A stretch of DNA of 64,000 nt from Zeus faber (Eukaryota > Chordata > Actinopteri > Zeiformes > Zeidae). Position 1 is the first letter of the stretch, and each line of letters opens with the position of its first letter. A program made the translations under genes and the position numbers. The stretch lies in contig OY482855.1 of the NCBI GenBank assembly GCA_960531495.1, positions 6,660,639-6,724,638 of the forward strand, read 5' to 3'. Below the pieces are notes generated by a model, which searched no databases, had not been told where the DNA came from, and saw only the letters and a list, made by a program, of their open reading frames with translations. This document shows positions 35,788 through 48,218 of this stretch, in pieces.

Positions 35788-37117
35788 ATGTTAATGGCAC
35801 GTGTCAGCCATGTTGTGTGCATCCTGCCCTGCATTCCTTCCTCGCGCTGCCCCTCCTCGTTGCTCAAGAGTCCTCCTCCCGTGGAAATCACTCTTCATCT
35901 AATGCATTTGAGGATGTGGAAAGTGTCACACCTACCTTCACCACTGAGGTGATGACCTCTCCCAATCAGAGCAAAGCCGTTTTGGCCGGACACGCCCGTG
36001 TCAGAGGAGCTTATGGCCGCCAATGGTACAGGAGAAGTGCCTCTGCTGCAAAGTGCATTTGTGGTTTCCCAAAATTCTTCTTCTGTGGCCAACACAAGCG
36101 ACACTGCCTATGAGGAGTCCAACTCCAGTGCGACATTGACTCCGTTGGGGTTAGAATCGGCTGCTTACCACACTGTGGTAACCACTCTGGATACCCCAGC
36201 GGGCCCCGTGCTGCTTGGTACCCCCGCAGGCAATTCGGACCCTGTGGAAACCAGTGTATTCGAGGTGATGACGACCGGCGGTCTTTTTACTTCCTCAAAA
36301 CCATCAGCAAATAATCTCACCACCGTTGCAGACACAGGAGGCTCCCCTACAGCCGAGGCTTCCAGCGAGTCTCCAGAAGCCTCCACAGAACCCCGCCGCG
36401 AAGCTGCCCTCTGGGGCCTCCACCTAAGTCGTCCATCAAGTGGTCTACCATGGTCCACAGCACCATCAGGCCCTGGCCCACCCTGGATGGCGCCGCCCCC
36501 GCCACCTCTACCCCCACCCCCACCCCCAGGATGCCTACTCCCACCTTGAACACCCAGGAGTCCAGGCCACCTCTTGTGGAGAAATTGAAAGATCCTGGCC
36601 TGCTCTGGCTCATAATGGTCGGTTGTGCTGGTCATGGTGATATGTGTGGCCGGGGTCATATGCCTGAGCCTGCTGGTCGTGCGGCGGAGACGGAGCCGGA
36701 TGGAGCACTTTGGTGGCGGTGGCCGGTCCAGGATTACAAAAGGCGGGGGGTCGGACCCCTGGGCGGGGGCCGGTGATGATGGCCGGCGTGGCCCTGTGGA
36801 AGGAAAGCGGTGAGAGGGATGAGCCGATGGGACAGAACGGAGCAGACGAGACGCTGCTGAGCACCTTTGGCGCCAGGGGAGCGGAGAGGGAGGGACCCGA
36901 GGGAGGGGTGGGAGGGGCGGGCTCCGAGGAGGCTGGGAAGTGGAACGAGGAGGAGTCCCTGCTGTACATTGACGAAGAGATAGAGGCGGGGAACGATCCA
37001 GGGGGAAGGGATGGGGGAGATGCGGAGGGAAATAAGGGGAGAGAAGAGGAGAATGGACTCCACACATCTGGGCATGTGAATGGAGGGGCGACCTTCTGCT
37101 TAACGACAGCAGTTTGA
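35788..37117 (+). pseudogene. spn: Leukosialin (SPN/CD43)-like sialomucin, reading frame broken five times
   Basis: Coding-like sequence runs through but changes frame near 35835, 35995, 36395, 36622 and 36770. The pieces, in order, are: a signal-peptide-like start (MLMARVSHVVCIL, then LALPLLVAQ); a Ser/Thr/Pro-rich ectodomain with several Asn-X-Ser/Thr sites (HSSSNAFEDVESVTP, SQNSSSVANTSD); a membrane segment (GLLWLIMVG then LVMVICVAGVICLSLLVV); RRRRSR; and a cytoplasmic tail with KGGGSDPWAG, DETLLSTFGARG and EESLLYIDEE. The order and the DPWAG, TLLSTF and acidic end resemble the CD43 tail (DAWAGP, TLTTFF, EEPL). CD43 is a heavily O-glycosylated leukocyte mucin. Each break falls in or beside a short homopolymer, so it is either a pseudogene or a functional gene with consensus errors; the nearby assembly gap favours the latter slightly. 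Confidence 0.65.
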
Positions 37118-37991
37118 AAAAAAAAAAAATAATAATAATAATAATAACTTTTTCTTCGATTTGTGGAAGGGAAGTGCCGATGTGATATCATAGCCGCGTA
37201 AATATCCATAAGTTATGATCACCGAGCACAGGTGCACAATAATTTAGGGTGAAGCTAATTCATAGAGGGCAAGTAGGTCAAGATGTTTAATTTTCTTATG
37301 ATAAGAAGAAGACAATAGTTTATAGATTTAACATTCAACTCAAAACTGTACTTTTTTTTTTTTTTTTGAGCTGTAAGGATTTCCAGCAAGGCATACTATC
37401 ACTGGCATTCATCTAGCGCGCATGGTTCAACATGACCACTGCTTTTACTGATGTGTATATAATTTTCAGAGTGAACCCATCTGCAATACAGCTCTAAGGC
37501 AACACATGCTTGTGTAGGAAAAGCAGAATTAGTGGCTGATTATTCTAGATTTTGTTGAGAAACTGGTCTGATTTGTCATGTTTATGGTTTGCAGACTTTG
37601 GCAGACTAATTATAATTATTTTATTTTATTTTATAATTTTTATATCAAGTTTTTTTTTTATCTCATTAAGGCCATGCATGTACTTGTTATTATATTAAAA
37701 AAACAACGAGCATCGGAAGCATCTTTCATGACTTATCTCTTAACACTGCTCTGTGTCATCAAGTTTCAGTTTGAAAACAGCTCTCCTGGTGGGGCAACGC
37801 AGTGGACAATAAACCATCGTCGATGACACAAACACAAACACACAAACACCCGACTCTATGGTGCTGACGGTTGTTGGTAAGAAAGTCGTTTTTTTTGTGT
37901 TTTGAAACGATCGGGTCACCACCACTTTAAATCTCGCAGCGAAAAGTAAACAAATGATGATTGACGCTGACGGCGCCGCCAGGGCCTCGAC
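37118..37991. other. Region between SPN-like gene and the assembly gap, no gene seen
   Basis: A/T-rich sequence with an (AAT)n run (37130-37145) and a T-run (37352-37367). No supported ORF. Confidence 0.5.
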
Positions 37992-38191
37992 NNNNNNNNN
38001 NNNNNNNNNNNNNNNNNNNNNNNNNNNNNNNNNNNNNNNNNNNNNNNNNNNNNNNNNNNNNNNNNNNNNNNNNNNNNNNNNNNNNNNNNNNNNNNNNNNN
38101 NNNNNNNNNNNNNNNNNNNNNNNNNNNNNNNNNNNNNNNNNNNNNNNNNNNNNNNNNNNNNNNNNNNNNNNNNNNNNNNNNNNNNNNNNNN
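37992..38191. other. Assembly gap, 200 N
   Basis: Exactly 200 undetermined bases, a size commonly used as a placeholder, so the true length is unknown. The flanks are GC-rich, suggesting a promoter region lost from the assembly. Confidence 0.99.
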
Positions 38192-38568
38192 GGGAACTTG
38201 GAGAGCGCAATTAGAGAGTGAGTTCAACTTTGAAGGAGGGTCGAGACCGTTCCACTTCAATCTCCAAAACAGTGGAGGAGAGTGGGGGGGGGGGGGGCAA
38301 AACGAGAGAACCAGCAAGCAAAGGACATCGCAGCAAGGAGGGGAGAAGAAGGATACGAAGGAGGAATAGCGGCGTTCCGATCGTTATCGCGGAGGGGCCT
38401 TTTTTTTGTTTTGTTTTGGTTTTGTTTTTTTAACCCCGAGGAACAGCACAGAGAGGAAACAAGTACAACCGCGACTGTGTTGAGGGGCTTTTCTGGCGAC
38501 GGAGTGATCTGAGCTGGTAGAAGAGGGTAAAAGACTGTCGTCCATCCACCTGTGACGCCCTGCTTCAG
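38192..38568 (+). promoter_or_regulatory. Probable 5' non-coding exon/promoter of the tetraspanin gene
   Basis: GC-rich sequence beside the gap ends in CTTCAG|GTAAGG (donor at 38569-38570). The next acceptor in the right place is ctctttcag at 39677-39685, immediately before the tetraspanin start codon. The transcription start probably lies in or near the gap. No TATA box was identified. Confidence 0.5.
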
Positions 38569-38887
38569 GTAAGGTCAAGTTAAAAAAACAAACAAAAAAA
38601 AAAAAAAACGCACACGCCAAACACGTCGGCCACCCCGTATGTTTTGAAGCCATGCGGCAGCTGGACGTGTGGAGAGGGCGGCCGAGAAGCCAACAACCTG
38701 GTCTCTTTTACAGTCGATCGGCCGTCGAGGGCCGGCATCGAAGATCTGGACCATAGGGCTGACTTATGTGTAGCTACAACATGATGCTCGGAGGGCCCAT
38801 CCCCTGGAGAAGGCTGTCAAAGGTTCAAATCCAGGAGGCACCGAAAAGTCTGTGCCATGGGTCGCATGTTCAGGTCGCAACCGGATT

Positions 38888-38903
38888 CTCGCGCGCGCAC
38901 GCG

Positions 38904-38963
<60 letters not shown>
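38888..38963. repeat. (CA)n microsatellite with CG-rich left edge
   Basis: cgcgcgcacgcgcacg grading into a CA run, in the tetraspanin 5' intron. The left edge is potentially Z-DNA forming. Confidence 0.95.
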
Positions 38964-38965
<2 letters not shown>

Positions 38966-39686
38966 GGCTGAATGAGCTGTACCTCATTCTATATTGGTTG
39001 AGTGAGTCACTGGCTTCACACAACCGATGGCTCACGGTGGACCCCCGCCCCCGCGACATTCACCAACTGTACCCCCACCCCACCCCGAGCTTCCTGTCAG
39101 CTTCCTGTCAGCAGCTTTGCTTCCTGTTTGGGGAACCTGGCCTGTGTGGTGGTCAGCGGTCAGTGTGAGGGCCGCTTCAGCAGTCCACCGGAGACAGAGG
39201 CCAATTTCCCCCCAGAACTCTCCCGAAGCCCCAATTCTCCCAAAACGTAGTAGTAAAGTATTTCTACCTTCTCTGGAACCTTTTTCGGATGTTTATTTGT
39301 CATTTGTTCATCTCAAATTCAACTGTTGTAGACGGGCGCTCTACTTCATATTATCCGTTCTTTATCTAGCTCTACCTTGTACCTTGCCAGCACGCACGCA
39401 CACACGCACACACACACACACACACAGTAACCACAGAGAAACACCATAACAAACCCATAAAGAGACCCCTGCCAGTCTATTAACGCGACCCTTAAAAAAC
39501 CCACATGCAACCACAACACATGTGGTCGCTTTGTAACTGGCAGGGCCGATATATATATACACACACACACACACACAACACATTTTACTGGTACCTGGGC
39601 AGTTGGAAATACCAGAAGAATCAAGTCCTTTTTCCCCCAAATGATAATAAATGTTTCTCTCTCTCTCTCTCTCTCCCTCTTTCAGG

Positions 39687-42600
39687 ATGTCGGTGTCAAG
39701 GAAGTGCCTGTGCTGTGTCAAATACCTGATGTTTGTCTTTAACCTCATCTTCTGGGTTCGTATTTTTTTTTTCTGGATTTCCGATTTCCCTCAATCAATA
39801 TCTTATCTCAACATATCTTGTCTGAAGTCGGGACACACCTTCCCCCTGAACAACTAGCAGGTTACCATTTTAGAAATCTTAAGAGAACTTTCTGCTTCAA
39901 CCCAAGTATATATAAAGTCAGGCTGTGTTTTTTTCTTTTTAAGTCTCCGCTGTGCTATTTTACAGTACCTTATGATTTAAGTCAGCCACGATGACAAAGG
40001 GAATTTCCACTCGAAGAAGGCATTATTTTATATAGTATACATAAGATAAGATACTAAAACATAGTCAATATACGTATATGGAGATGGGAAACTTACTAAA
40101 TGATTCAAACCCTGCTTTTTGACATAAAGCCATTTATTCATACATTCATACATGAATGGATATTTTACCCCAGATAACCAACATTATTCTGATGCTGCCA
40201 TAACTTGGGATAACTTCTGCCAGAATCCTTATATTAACATGCCATTTCTACAATATCTGCTGGAAAAGGGATGAGCGCAGCTCTGCCACATGCCTACATA
40301 ATTTTAGAGAAACTGAGGTCATTTCGAACATGTTTATGTTGGTAATTTTGCCGGTAAACCCTTTGTTTATTTATTAATTAATTATTTGCGTATTTCCAAT
40401 TAGCCTTGCAACATAAATCCCTCTGAATGAGACCAAAACACATTCAAAGTGTACAAATTAGAGCGGAGTGAGTCGGCTCCCACACCTGAATTAAATCAGA
40501 AACAGGCCTTGAAAGAGGGAAAAGGATTGTATCGGGGCGATACTTGGTGCCGGATTGGCACATAAAATGAAAAGAAAATGTGGAGGCTAAATTACAGAGG
40601 ATACGCGCTCTTTGGTTGGAAACACATGGAGATCAGCCCGAGTGGCCAGACGTGCCAGCTCCCCAAATTATGTGGGTCAAGTAGGGGCGGATTAGACCTT
40701 TGGGGAAAACTGGAACGCTTCATTCTCCGGCTGCGCTTTCTTACCGATGCCCTCGCGGGAAAGAATTGCTAATTTGCATGGGGTATATACAGTATCTCCA
40801 TCGAAAACATTGTAGTAAAAAAAAAAAAAAGAAAGAAAAAAAACCGCTGTCAAAACCGCTGGTTCTTATATAAATGCCTGAGCTGCTGAAGTATCACTTT
40901 GCATGGAATGTGATCCATTATGAGTCCCAAGACCACATTTGAGGCAGCGGCTCTGCCAACCCCGTTGAACATTAACGGTCACTTTTCAGGAGTTAGGAAA
41001 ATCCATTGAAGAAAACCTCTCTCCTCTAACGTGTTTGCCACATTTTGCAAGAAGTACACGTACATGTACATCCTGCCCTTCAGTGAAGTGCGGCAAATGT
41101 AAATGGGGGATCCCTCATATCCCTTCTCAGGGTTTTGGACCAGAAAGGACTCATATTCTACCTGAACTAGTGGAAGATTTCTGTTGGATTTGGTCCTTTT
41201 CTTGTAAATCTATAATTTCTGTCCAACTAAAAATAACAAATGTTGTTTCAGTAATATGCAATGGAAGGTGTCAAAGCCAGATTCCACTAGTTGGGAGACT
41301 TCATTGTCCCAGGACCTGTGATTCACAACGTCTGCTGTAGCCTATGAAGGGTTTATAAAAGTGGAGCTGATCAGCTGAAATGATAGTGCACAGCGCCTGA
41401 AGGCCATCTTGGTCGCTCTATTGGGACACCAAAGGCATGCGAATACCTGTAACGTCCCATTTCCCCTCCACTTGTTCAAGCTCGGGGGTTGCGGCTTGTT
41501 CGGCGTCGGGGTGTGGCTGTCCTTCACCCAGGCCGAGTTCTCCTCCCTGCCGCTGTCCTTCCCCTCACTATCAGCCGCCAATCTGCTGCTCGTTGCCGGG
41601 GGCGTGACGATGGTGACCGGATTCCTGGGCTGCCTGGGTGCCCTGAAGGAGCAACGCTGCCTGCTGATGACGGTGAGTGGACCTACCGTAGGGGTGGGTA
41701 GCAACTTTATGCTCCACCTTAAACTTGGTACAGATCATTTCTGCACGGAAGCATTTCTTTTTTTTTTTTTTACTTGCTTTTACCTCTCCCTCTGTTGCAG
41801 TTCTTTGTCATCCTCTTGCTCCTGGTCCTGACGGAGGTAACGCTTGTGTTGGTAATACACCTTTTCCATAATAAGGTGAGCCCACGATCTGCACATCGCA
41901 CCCAGATCACCCGATTACCCACAGTTGCTTTTGGAACACATTTTTTACAGCTACTGTTTATTTAGGCAGGACATTTGCCACCAGTGATCTTTCAAAGACC
42001 GTCCGTCTATCCCCTTCTGCAGCACTCTCTCTCAACTGGGCATTCACATTTAATGACCTCAAGCTTTCATGAGGCCCGTAACATTTGACCCCCAGTCATA
42101 AATTCTCTACCTAGCTTGCATTGCAAACTTAAAGTGGCTGTGGTCTTTGCTGGTGTTTTGTAGTCAGAATGTGCCTCCTCATATCCATGTGGCTTCACAT
42201 ATTTCAACCACAAAAGCTTGAAAGGCCAATGAAAGGTATAAGTGTATAGGGAGAACTCCTCAGTAGCCCTGGTGCCTTCCGAATATCACGGCCTGAATTA
42301 TGTTTTGTAGCCGGGGCGAGACGTCAATTGGGCCTGTAGGCATGCTACTCCACACAAAGTGTGTTATTTTACTCACAGTTTTCTCAGATTGTACCACCCT
42401 GGCAGGGGTGGGCCATGTTGAAGTTGATAATAATTCTGCCTCATTCTACCTCAAGACTGCTCATAATCTCATCAGGGTCCATGTTTTTAGTGTCGCTTGC
42501 CACGCACAAGACCAAACTCTCATCCTTATAGCCTATGAACCAAAACCACAGTAACTTAGGAACAAGGTGTAGTTGCAGTTTTCCAATCTGAGCAAAGATT

Positions 42601-44475
42601 TGTGTTTCTGCTACTTTACAGATATGGTCGTGAACAACGGTCGCAGTGCATTATTCTTGTCAATGAACTTCCTCTACGCTGTATGAATTTTACTTTAATT
42701 CTGGATGCTAAAGAGGCCAAGCGCCCAATGGATGCATAAACCTGGCGTATGGAGCGCAAAACCCGATTTGAAAAGGTTCACAGCTGAACCTTTTATGGGC
42801 CTTCTGGTAGCCAGGCATGCAAAAGTTGATTTCCATCTCTTCCGTCCCTCAAAGAACCGGAGGCTTTCCTCCAAGAAAAATAGTACAATGTCCCACTGCA
42901 CACAGTCAAGTACTTGTATGACGGGATTCAAAGAGAGATTGCAGCTCTGGAGACAAAGAATAGTCCCACTCCTTATTATGTCCTTAATATATAGGTCCAT
43001 ATATTGCCAGGTGTATCCATGAATTTGTCCATTTGCTGTATGAACATTGAAAACTATATGTAATGTTGTGCATATTTAATGTAAACGTCTATCATATCGT
43101 GTTACCCCCTAAACTGTTCTGTATTCAAAGCAGCTGTGAAGTGAATTACATTTCCATGACATCCATGAAATGCAGCTTTAGCGGCTTGTGTTCACACTCG
43201 TACTCGAAGATGTGAAATTCTCCGTCTGGCTCTCTTCCCGTCTCCCCTCAGCTGGACTCCAAAGCGCATGGCGACCTGAAGGGAGGAATGCCGCTTTACA
43301 CCACAGACAAGGGGCTGAAGAAGTCCTGGGACAACGTGCAGAAAATGGTGAGGAACGTTCGGTTCCGTATTCCACTCAGTCTTTAATTAGCACCACTCGC
43401 TTTTAATCGGCAAGACGGATTTTCCTTGCGCTGCTATGTTAATTTCATTATTATTCTCTTCCAGATTTTGCATTTTAGTTCACATCATTATTGTTGTATT
43501 GTTTTCAAAGGCTTTATTTTGTAATTTTATTGAGTGCATTTTATATTGGCCGGAAAGCACTTTGAGCTTCATGTTTGAAGGGTGACATTTCATGCCTGCA
43601 TGGTATTTTATTACTTTCATTCTATTTAAATTTTTAAAATAAATTACATTTACGATTACTGTATATGCCCTTGAATTTGATCCCGTCACCCATCTCAACC
43701 CTCGCTGCAGTTCAAGTGCTGCGGCGTGACCAACAAAACGGACTGGTACGACGTGTTGAACGGAACCCTGCCCTCGTCTTGCTGCACCGTGGGGACGCAC
43801 CCGTGTGTCGACGGGTGGAACGAGGTGGGTTTGCCCCTTTCATTTGAGTGGGGAACATAGGGTTGGTGGTGTTATAACATTATATTCACAAATAGCAAAA
43901 AACAAAACAAAAAAAAAACAAAACAGCCAAATATATAATATACAGAATGTACAAATGCGATTCTATGCACAGGACAGGTTATAGGGGTATATGTGTGTGT
44001 GTGTGTGTTTATGCACACACACACACACACACACACACACTTTTTATTATGTATTTACTAAGTTGTTACAGTTTGCACGCCCACTACAGTTTGTTGGCTA
44101 AAAAACATAGCTAAAACAAATTAATTTGTTTTTATCCCCTTACTTCTCAATGTGCCCTGGCCCTGTGCTTCTCTAGCCGTGCTACCAGAAGGCCAGGCAG
44201 TGGCTGCTAGACAACATCCCCTCCGTCCTGGTGTTTGGATTGTGCATCGGCATTGTACAGGTATTTACTGTACACTTTTATTGCTCATTGCTTCCCCAGG
44301 CGATTGTAGTGCAATAACAATCAGGGCTTACGTGTAACTATACTTTACAGGAGTATTTGTCTGGTATGCGCTTTTTTTTTACCTGCCTCTCGCCTTCCCT
44401 CGTCAGATCCTGGCCGTGGCTTTCTCCTTGCTGATGTACTGTCAAATCCTGCGAGCTGAGAAGTACTTGGACTGA
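39687..44475 (+). CDS. tspan4: Tetraspanin, TSPAN4/TSPAN9 group, seven coding exons
   Basis: Exons are 39687-39755, 41481-41672, 41801-41875, 43252-43347, 43711-43824, 44177-44260 and 44407-44475. All junctions are phase 0 and the product is 232 aa. The ATG is the second codon-sized step after an acceptor. There are four membrane segments: KYLMFVFNLIFWLGGCGLFG, ANLLLVAGGVTMVTGFLGCL, FFVILLLLVLTEVTLVLVI and VLVFGLCIGIVQILAVAFS. The large loop has the diagnostic KCCGVTN (C147-C148-G149), PSSCC, a Cys after THP, and a PC pair, six cysteines in all. An N-glycosylation site NGT lies at the end of the loop's variable part. SLSAANLLLVAGG and CYQKARQWL...FGLCIGIVQIL look closest to TSPAN4 and then TSPAN9 from memory. 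Tetraspanins organise membrane microdomains with integrins and other partners. Paralogue identity is less sure than the family. Confidence 0.92.
43989..44040. repeat. TG/CA inverted microsatellite
   Basis: A TG run, the spacer tttatg and a CA run form a hairpin-capable inverted repeat in the intron before tetraspanin exon 6. Confidence 0.9.
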
Positions 44476-45185
44476 CTCTGAACCAGCTGCTCATATGCTC
44501 CGTGGGTGAAAAGAAAGCTAAAGACGACTGCCCTGGGATGGGAAAAAACATTTTATCTCAGCAAACCCGGTGCAATTTATTAGAAAAACTTTCAATTTTA
44601 ACCAATGATCAGAAACAATTGTCTAATAGGCTCCAGAGCATTGGTTTGAAAATCTCTCCTGTACCAGCATTGAAAGTGAGAGGACCAGTATGTTCCATGG
44701 TGGCTCGGACACTGTTCCGTCGTGCATGTAGATATTAAAACAAATATAAGTTAAACTGCACTAAACCCAGTGATTGTACTTTTGAAATGTATCCTCTTTC
44801 ACAAGCAACTTAAAAGTTATACAGTGTTGAGGTCTCATATTCTGTCCGATAAATTAAGAGATAAGAGAGTCGTCAGTCTGCCACTCACGCAATTCAGGCC
44901 AGGAGTTTCAAACGACCAATTTGTCTATTGGCGACAGATAATGCACTGAAAGTGAAAAACAGCGCCCCCCCCGGCACAGCACTGATGGAGAGCGACCGGG
45001 TCAGAAACATTCACACGCTTTTTTATTGAATTTGATTTTTAAACTGTAAATGCAAATGTGATCGACCTAACAAGCTAAAAACATAAGCAAAGGTGTGATA
45101 GATAGTGTGAGTGTGGATGTAATGTAGAACACACAACGATAATGTAGATCTTTGTCATAAATGTAATGGTTTTGTACTTCCTTGG

Positions 45186-45191
45186 AATAAA
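45186..45191 (+). terminator. Candidate polyadenylation signal of the tetraspanin gene
   Basis: AATAAA about 710 bp after the stop codon. A weaker ATTAAA lies near 44733. Either could be used. Confidence 0.45.
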
Positions 45192-45854
45192 GAAGTATAT
45201 TGAAAAAAATGTTTTTTGTTTTTTTTGGGGGTATTTGATATTAAAAATAAATATTTCATCACCAATGGTAGACCTAAAATACAACTGTTGGTGAAAATAC
45301 AAGAGATCACACGAAACACAACAGATCATTAAAATGACCTTGGGGTGCATAAGTCAATGACCCACAAAAAACGTTTCTCAAAAAACACTTTAAATGCATC
45401 AAACATCTACAAAGTCAAACACACAATTCTTAATAAGTACAGCAAACATTTAACAAACTCTTGTTTGTGTACTGTAGTGGTGAGCCATGCTTTCACCGTC
45501 TTCTCTGAATCTTGAATCTTTCTCATTACGTTCACTTGCATTATAATCACGAGAAAAGTCCGGATACATAAATACCGGCCTGCACAGCTCTGCTCTCACA
45601 GCTCAAGCATCATGAATTACTAGTGTAACACTTCCTGTACCAGTAATCATCCATGGCTTTTCAGTAAAGAATTACCAACCAAGTAGTGATGCACAGAAAT
45701 AAAAATCTGCATCTGAACTTGATAGAGAATTTTCACTATACAAACAGACATAGAAACACTATAGAAATGCATATATAAAATGTATACCATACAAGTGTCA
45801 CTTCTAGGAATGGCATTAAAGGCTTGATTATAGGAGTAAAAAAATTATAATCCA

Positions 45855-45892
<38 letters not shown>

Positions 45893-45893
45893 T

Positions 45894-46436
45894 TTGAACC
45901 GTTAGGTTCTCATTAAGAGAAGGGTGGGGGGTGTCAGTTCAGCAAAGAGACACCTGACAATGTTGAGCGGCTAATACCAGAAAAGGAAAAAGACCTGTAG
46001 AAACCTGTAGATCTTTGCTTTCTGGCCATTCTAAAGAGAATATCTGATGATAACTGCAGCTAAAAAAAACAAAAAAAAAAAACAGCAAAAGCGATTTTAA
46101 TTATCTTACCAAATCGTTGCAGAATATCTAACACTCCTAGTAGGTAGTAAACCACAGTGTTCTTGTTGTCGACGTAATGTTGTGGAATTCATCTGGATCA
46201 CTGGTTGAATGCCAAAAGGTTTAAATTCCATATCAACAGCGTGTTGAGTACCAGGAAGTGAAAGCAACGTAGACGCGCACACAAACATCTTGACAATCCA
46301 GTAGGTGTACATTGCATTCACTTGAAGTACAACCTCTCGACCCAAAAATCTGTTAAATCGTAAAGACAGTTTGCCACCGAGATGGAGGGCATACAATATG
46401 CTGCTCCAAATAGTATATTATTTGGCTTTTGAATAG
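45894..46436. repeat. Unclassified interspersed repeat, copy 1
   Basis: It begins ttgaaccgttaggttctcat and ends ggcttttgaatag. Over about 540 bp it is nearly identical to 52633-53122, including a stretch from 'atcgttgcagaatatctaac' to 'acctctcgacccaaaaat' with only a few mismatches. It carries no recognised protein. It lies between the convergent tetraspanin and bcl2l14 genes. Confidence 0.85.
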
Positions 46437-48218
46437 AACCTGTCTGATTGTTGGTCAATAATAATTATAATATTTTCAATAACAGTACAAATATGATTAT
46501 TATAAATAATAATATTTTCAATAATAATTAGAATAATAATACAATTAGCATTATTTGTAAAAACAACAAAAATATTGACAAAAATCCTATAACGATTTAA
46601 AGAAATCCTGCTGGAGATAGGAGAAGATTCCTTGGTCCTAGGTTAAGGCGGTGGATAAAATCCCCTGCCAAATCTGGGTCACTGAGAATTCTGTGGAAGT
46701 CAGGACCCATTTCCTACTCTGAGACGCTTGAGGAATATGGGCCCAGGGACATACAAACACAGTAAACATAGTTGTTTAACACTGGATCAGCAACGAGCTG
46801 ATAATTTACATAAAACACATTTTCCCACATTTTTAAATCGCTACAGATTGTCTGCTGTTGTTGATGCACTGTGCATCAACAACACACACACACTGCATGC
46901 ACTTTCACTTCACTGTTAACAGGTATCAGCTTTAAAGTAATGATAGCCTCTCTGTATGTGCAGACTGTGTACTACTGTACAACTGTGTACAAAATGTGAT
47001 ACGATGCCGTTGTGCTTTCACACAACGGCATCATATCATGTAGAGTCCCCGAAAAGGAAGACAGCATCACATCATCACATGTCATATTCGTTGAAAATAT
47101 TTGGAATTTTCATATAATCCAGCTAATAGAGAATACGTTATTTTGTTTGCAGATTTGGACTGAATATTTTCAGTGGCCAATTCAGTTTGGCCAAGACAGT
47201 TTGGCAATACAATATAATATTGCAGAATCCCGTTTTTTCAAAGGATTAATTGTTCGTTTTAGTTCCATGCCTGTAAAGACATGTCTTAAGGACGATAAAA
47301 TCTACCAGATTCACCACAAAATTATATTATGTCTCTAAGAAATAAATACATGAGAAAAAAAAGTTTGAGTCATGTAAAAAAATGGACTCGTGAAATTTGT
47401 AGATGGTCCCTAATGCACCATTGAAGCAGCGACTGACTTTCAGCACTGCCGCTGTCCGTGAAGCAGCACCTCATTCCGTTATAACGTGGTGTTAATAACG
47501 CAAAAAACAGTTAAAGAAAAAATTCCCTGAATGAATGCAAGACTCTTCCATAGTTTGTCTTTCAGGACCTGGAGGGCCACTCATGCCCCATCAGCATCCA
47601 GTGTTTGGTGTGGGCGGGGCGCGCTGTTTCTATCCAATGGGGTCCCGGGGGCGTGTCAGTAGTATGGTTGCCGTGATTATGGGTGTTACACGGTGTTCGG
47701 GCACACACTGATAACATTACTTGCCCAGCTCCCACTGTCGTTTAGCTATTTTTTTGGTATATAAATAAAACCCATTTAGTTAATTTTCACATATCAGTGC
47801 CGACGTTCATCAAAAAAAATAAATAAAAAATCAAATCTGTAAAATACTAAGCGTGTTATCAATACTTAGTGTGACACTAGAAAAGTGAAAGTGTCCGCTT
47901 CGTGCGCCCACAGCAGGGGCGCAGCACAGTCTGCTTATCACGGGAGGAGAGAAGGCTATAGGAGACCTTAGATCAGGTATAGATCAGGACCTGTCTCCCT
48001 CCATCTGTAATAAGCGGCAGATGGAGGGAGACAGGTGGCCACGGCAATGGCCGATGCTGCAGCAAGTATAGAGGTGACAAAATTCTTGTAAACGCTATGA
48101 TAAAATTTAAATAATTGCCTCGTCACTGGCCCAACAACCAGCTGCCCACCGGGAATCGTCCCTTTTCTCCAGATGAGTCACTCCGGCCCTGTCGGTTGAG
48201 GGGGGCGGGTCCGAGAGC
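46437..48218. other. Intergenic DNA between convergent tspan and bcl2l14 genes
   Basis: No supported gene. It contains AAT-rich sequence (46455-46580) and a hairpin at 46998-47034. The bcl2l14 3' UTR must occupy the right-hand part. Confidence 0.5.

Noticed and set aside
36165..37067. 300-aa proline-rich minus-strand ORF
   Set aside because: It is the antisense shadow of the SPN-like gene, where GC-rich codons leave the opposite strand open. The plus-strand frames carry the recognisable membrane and tail motifs.
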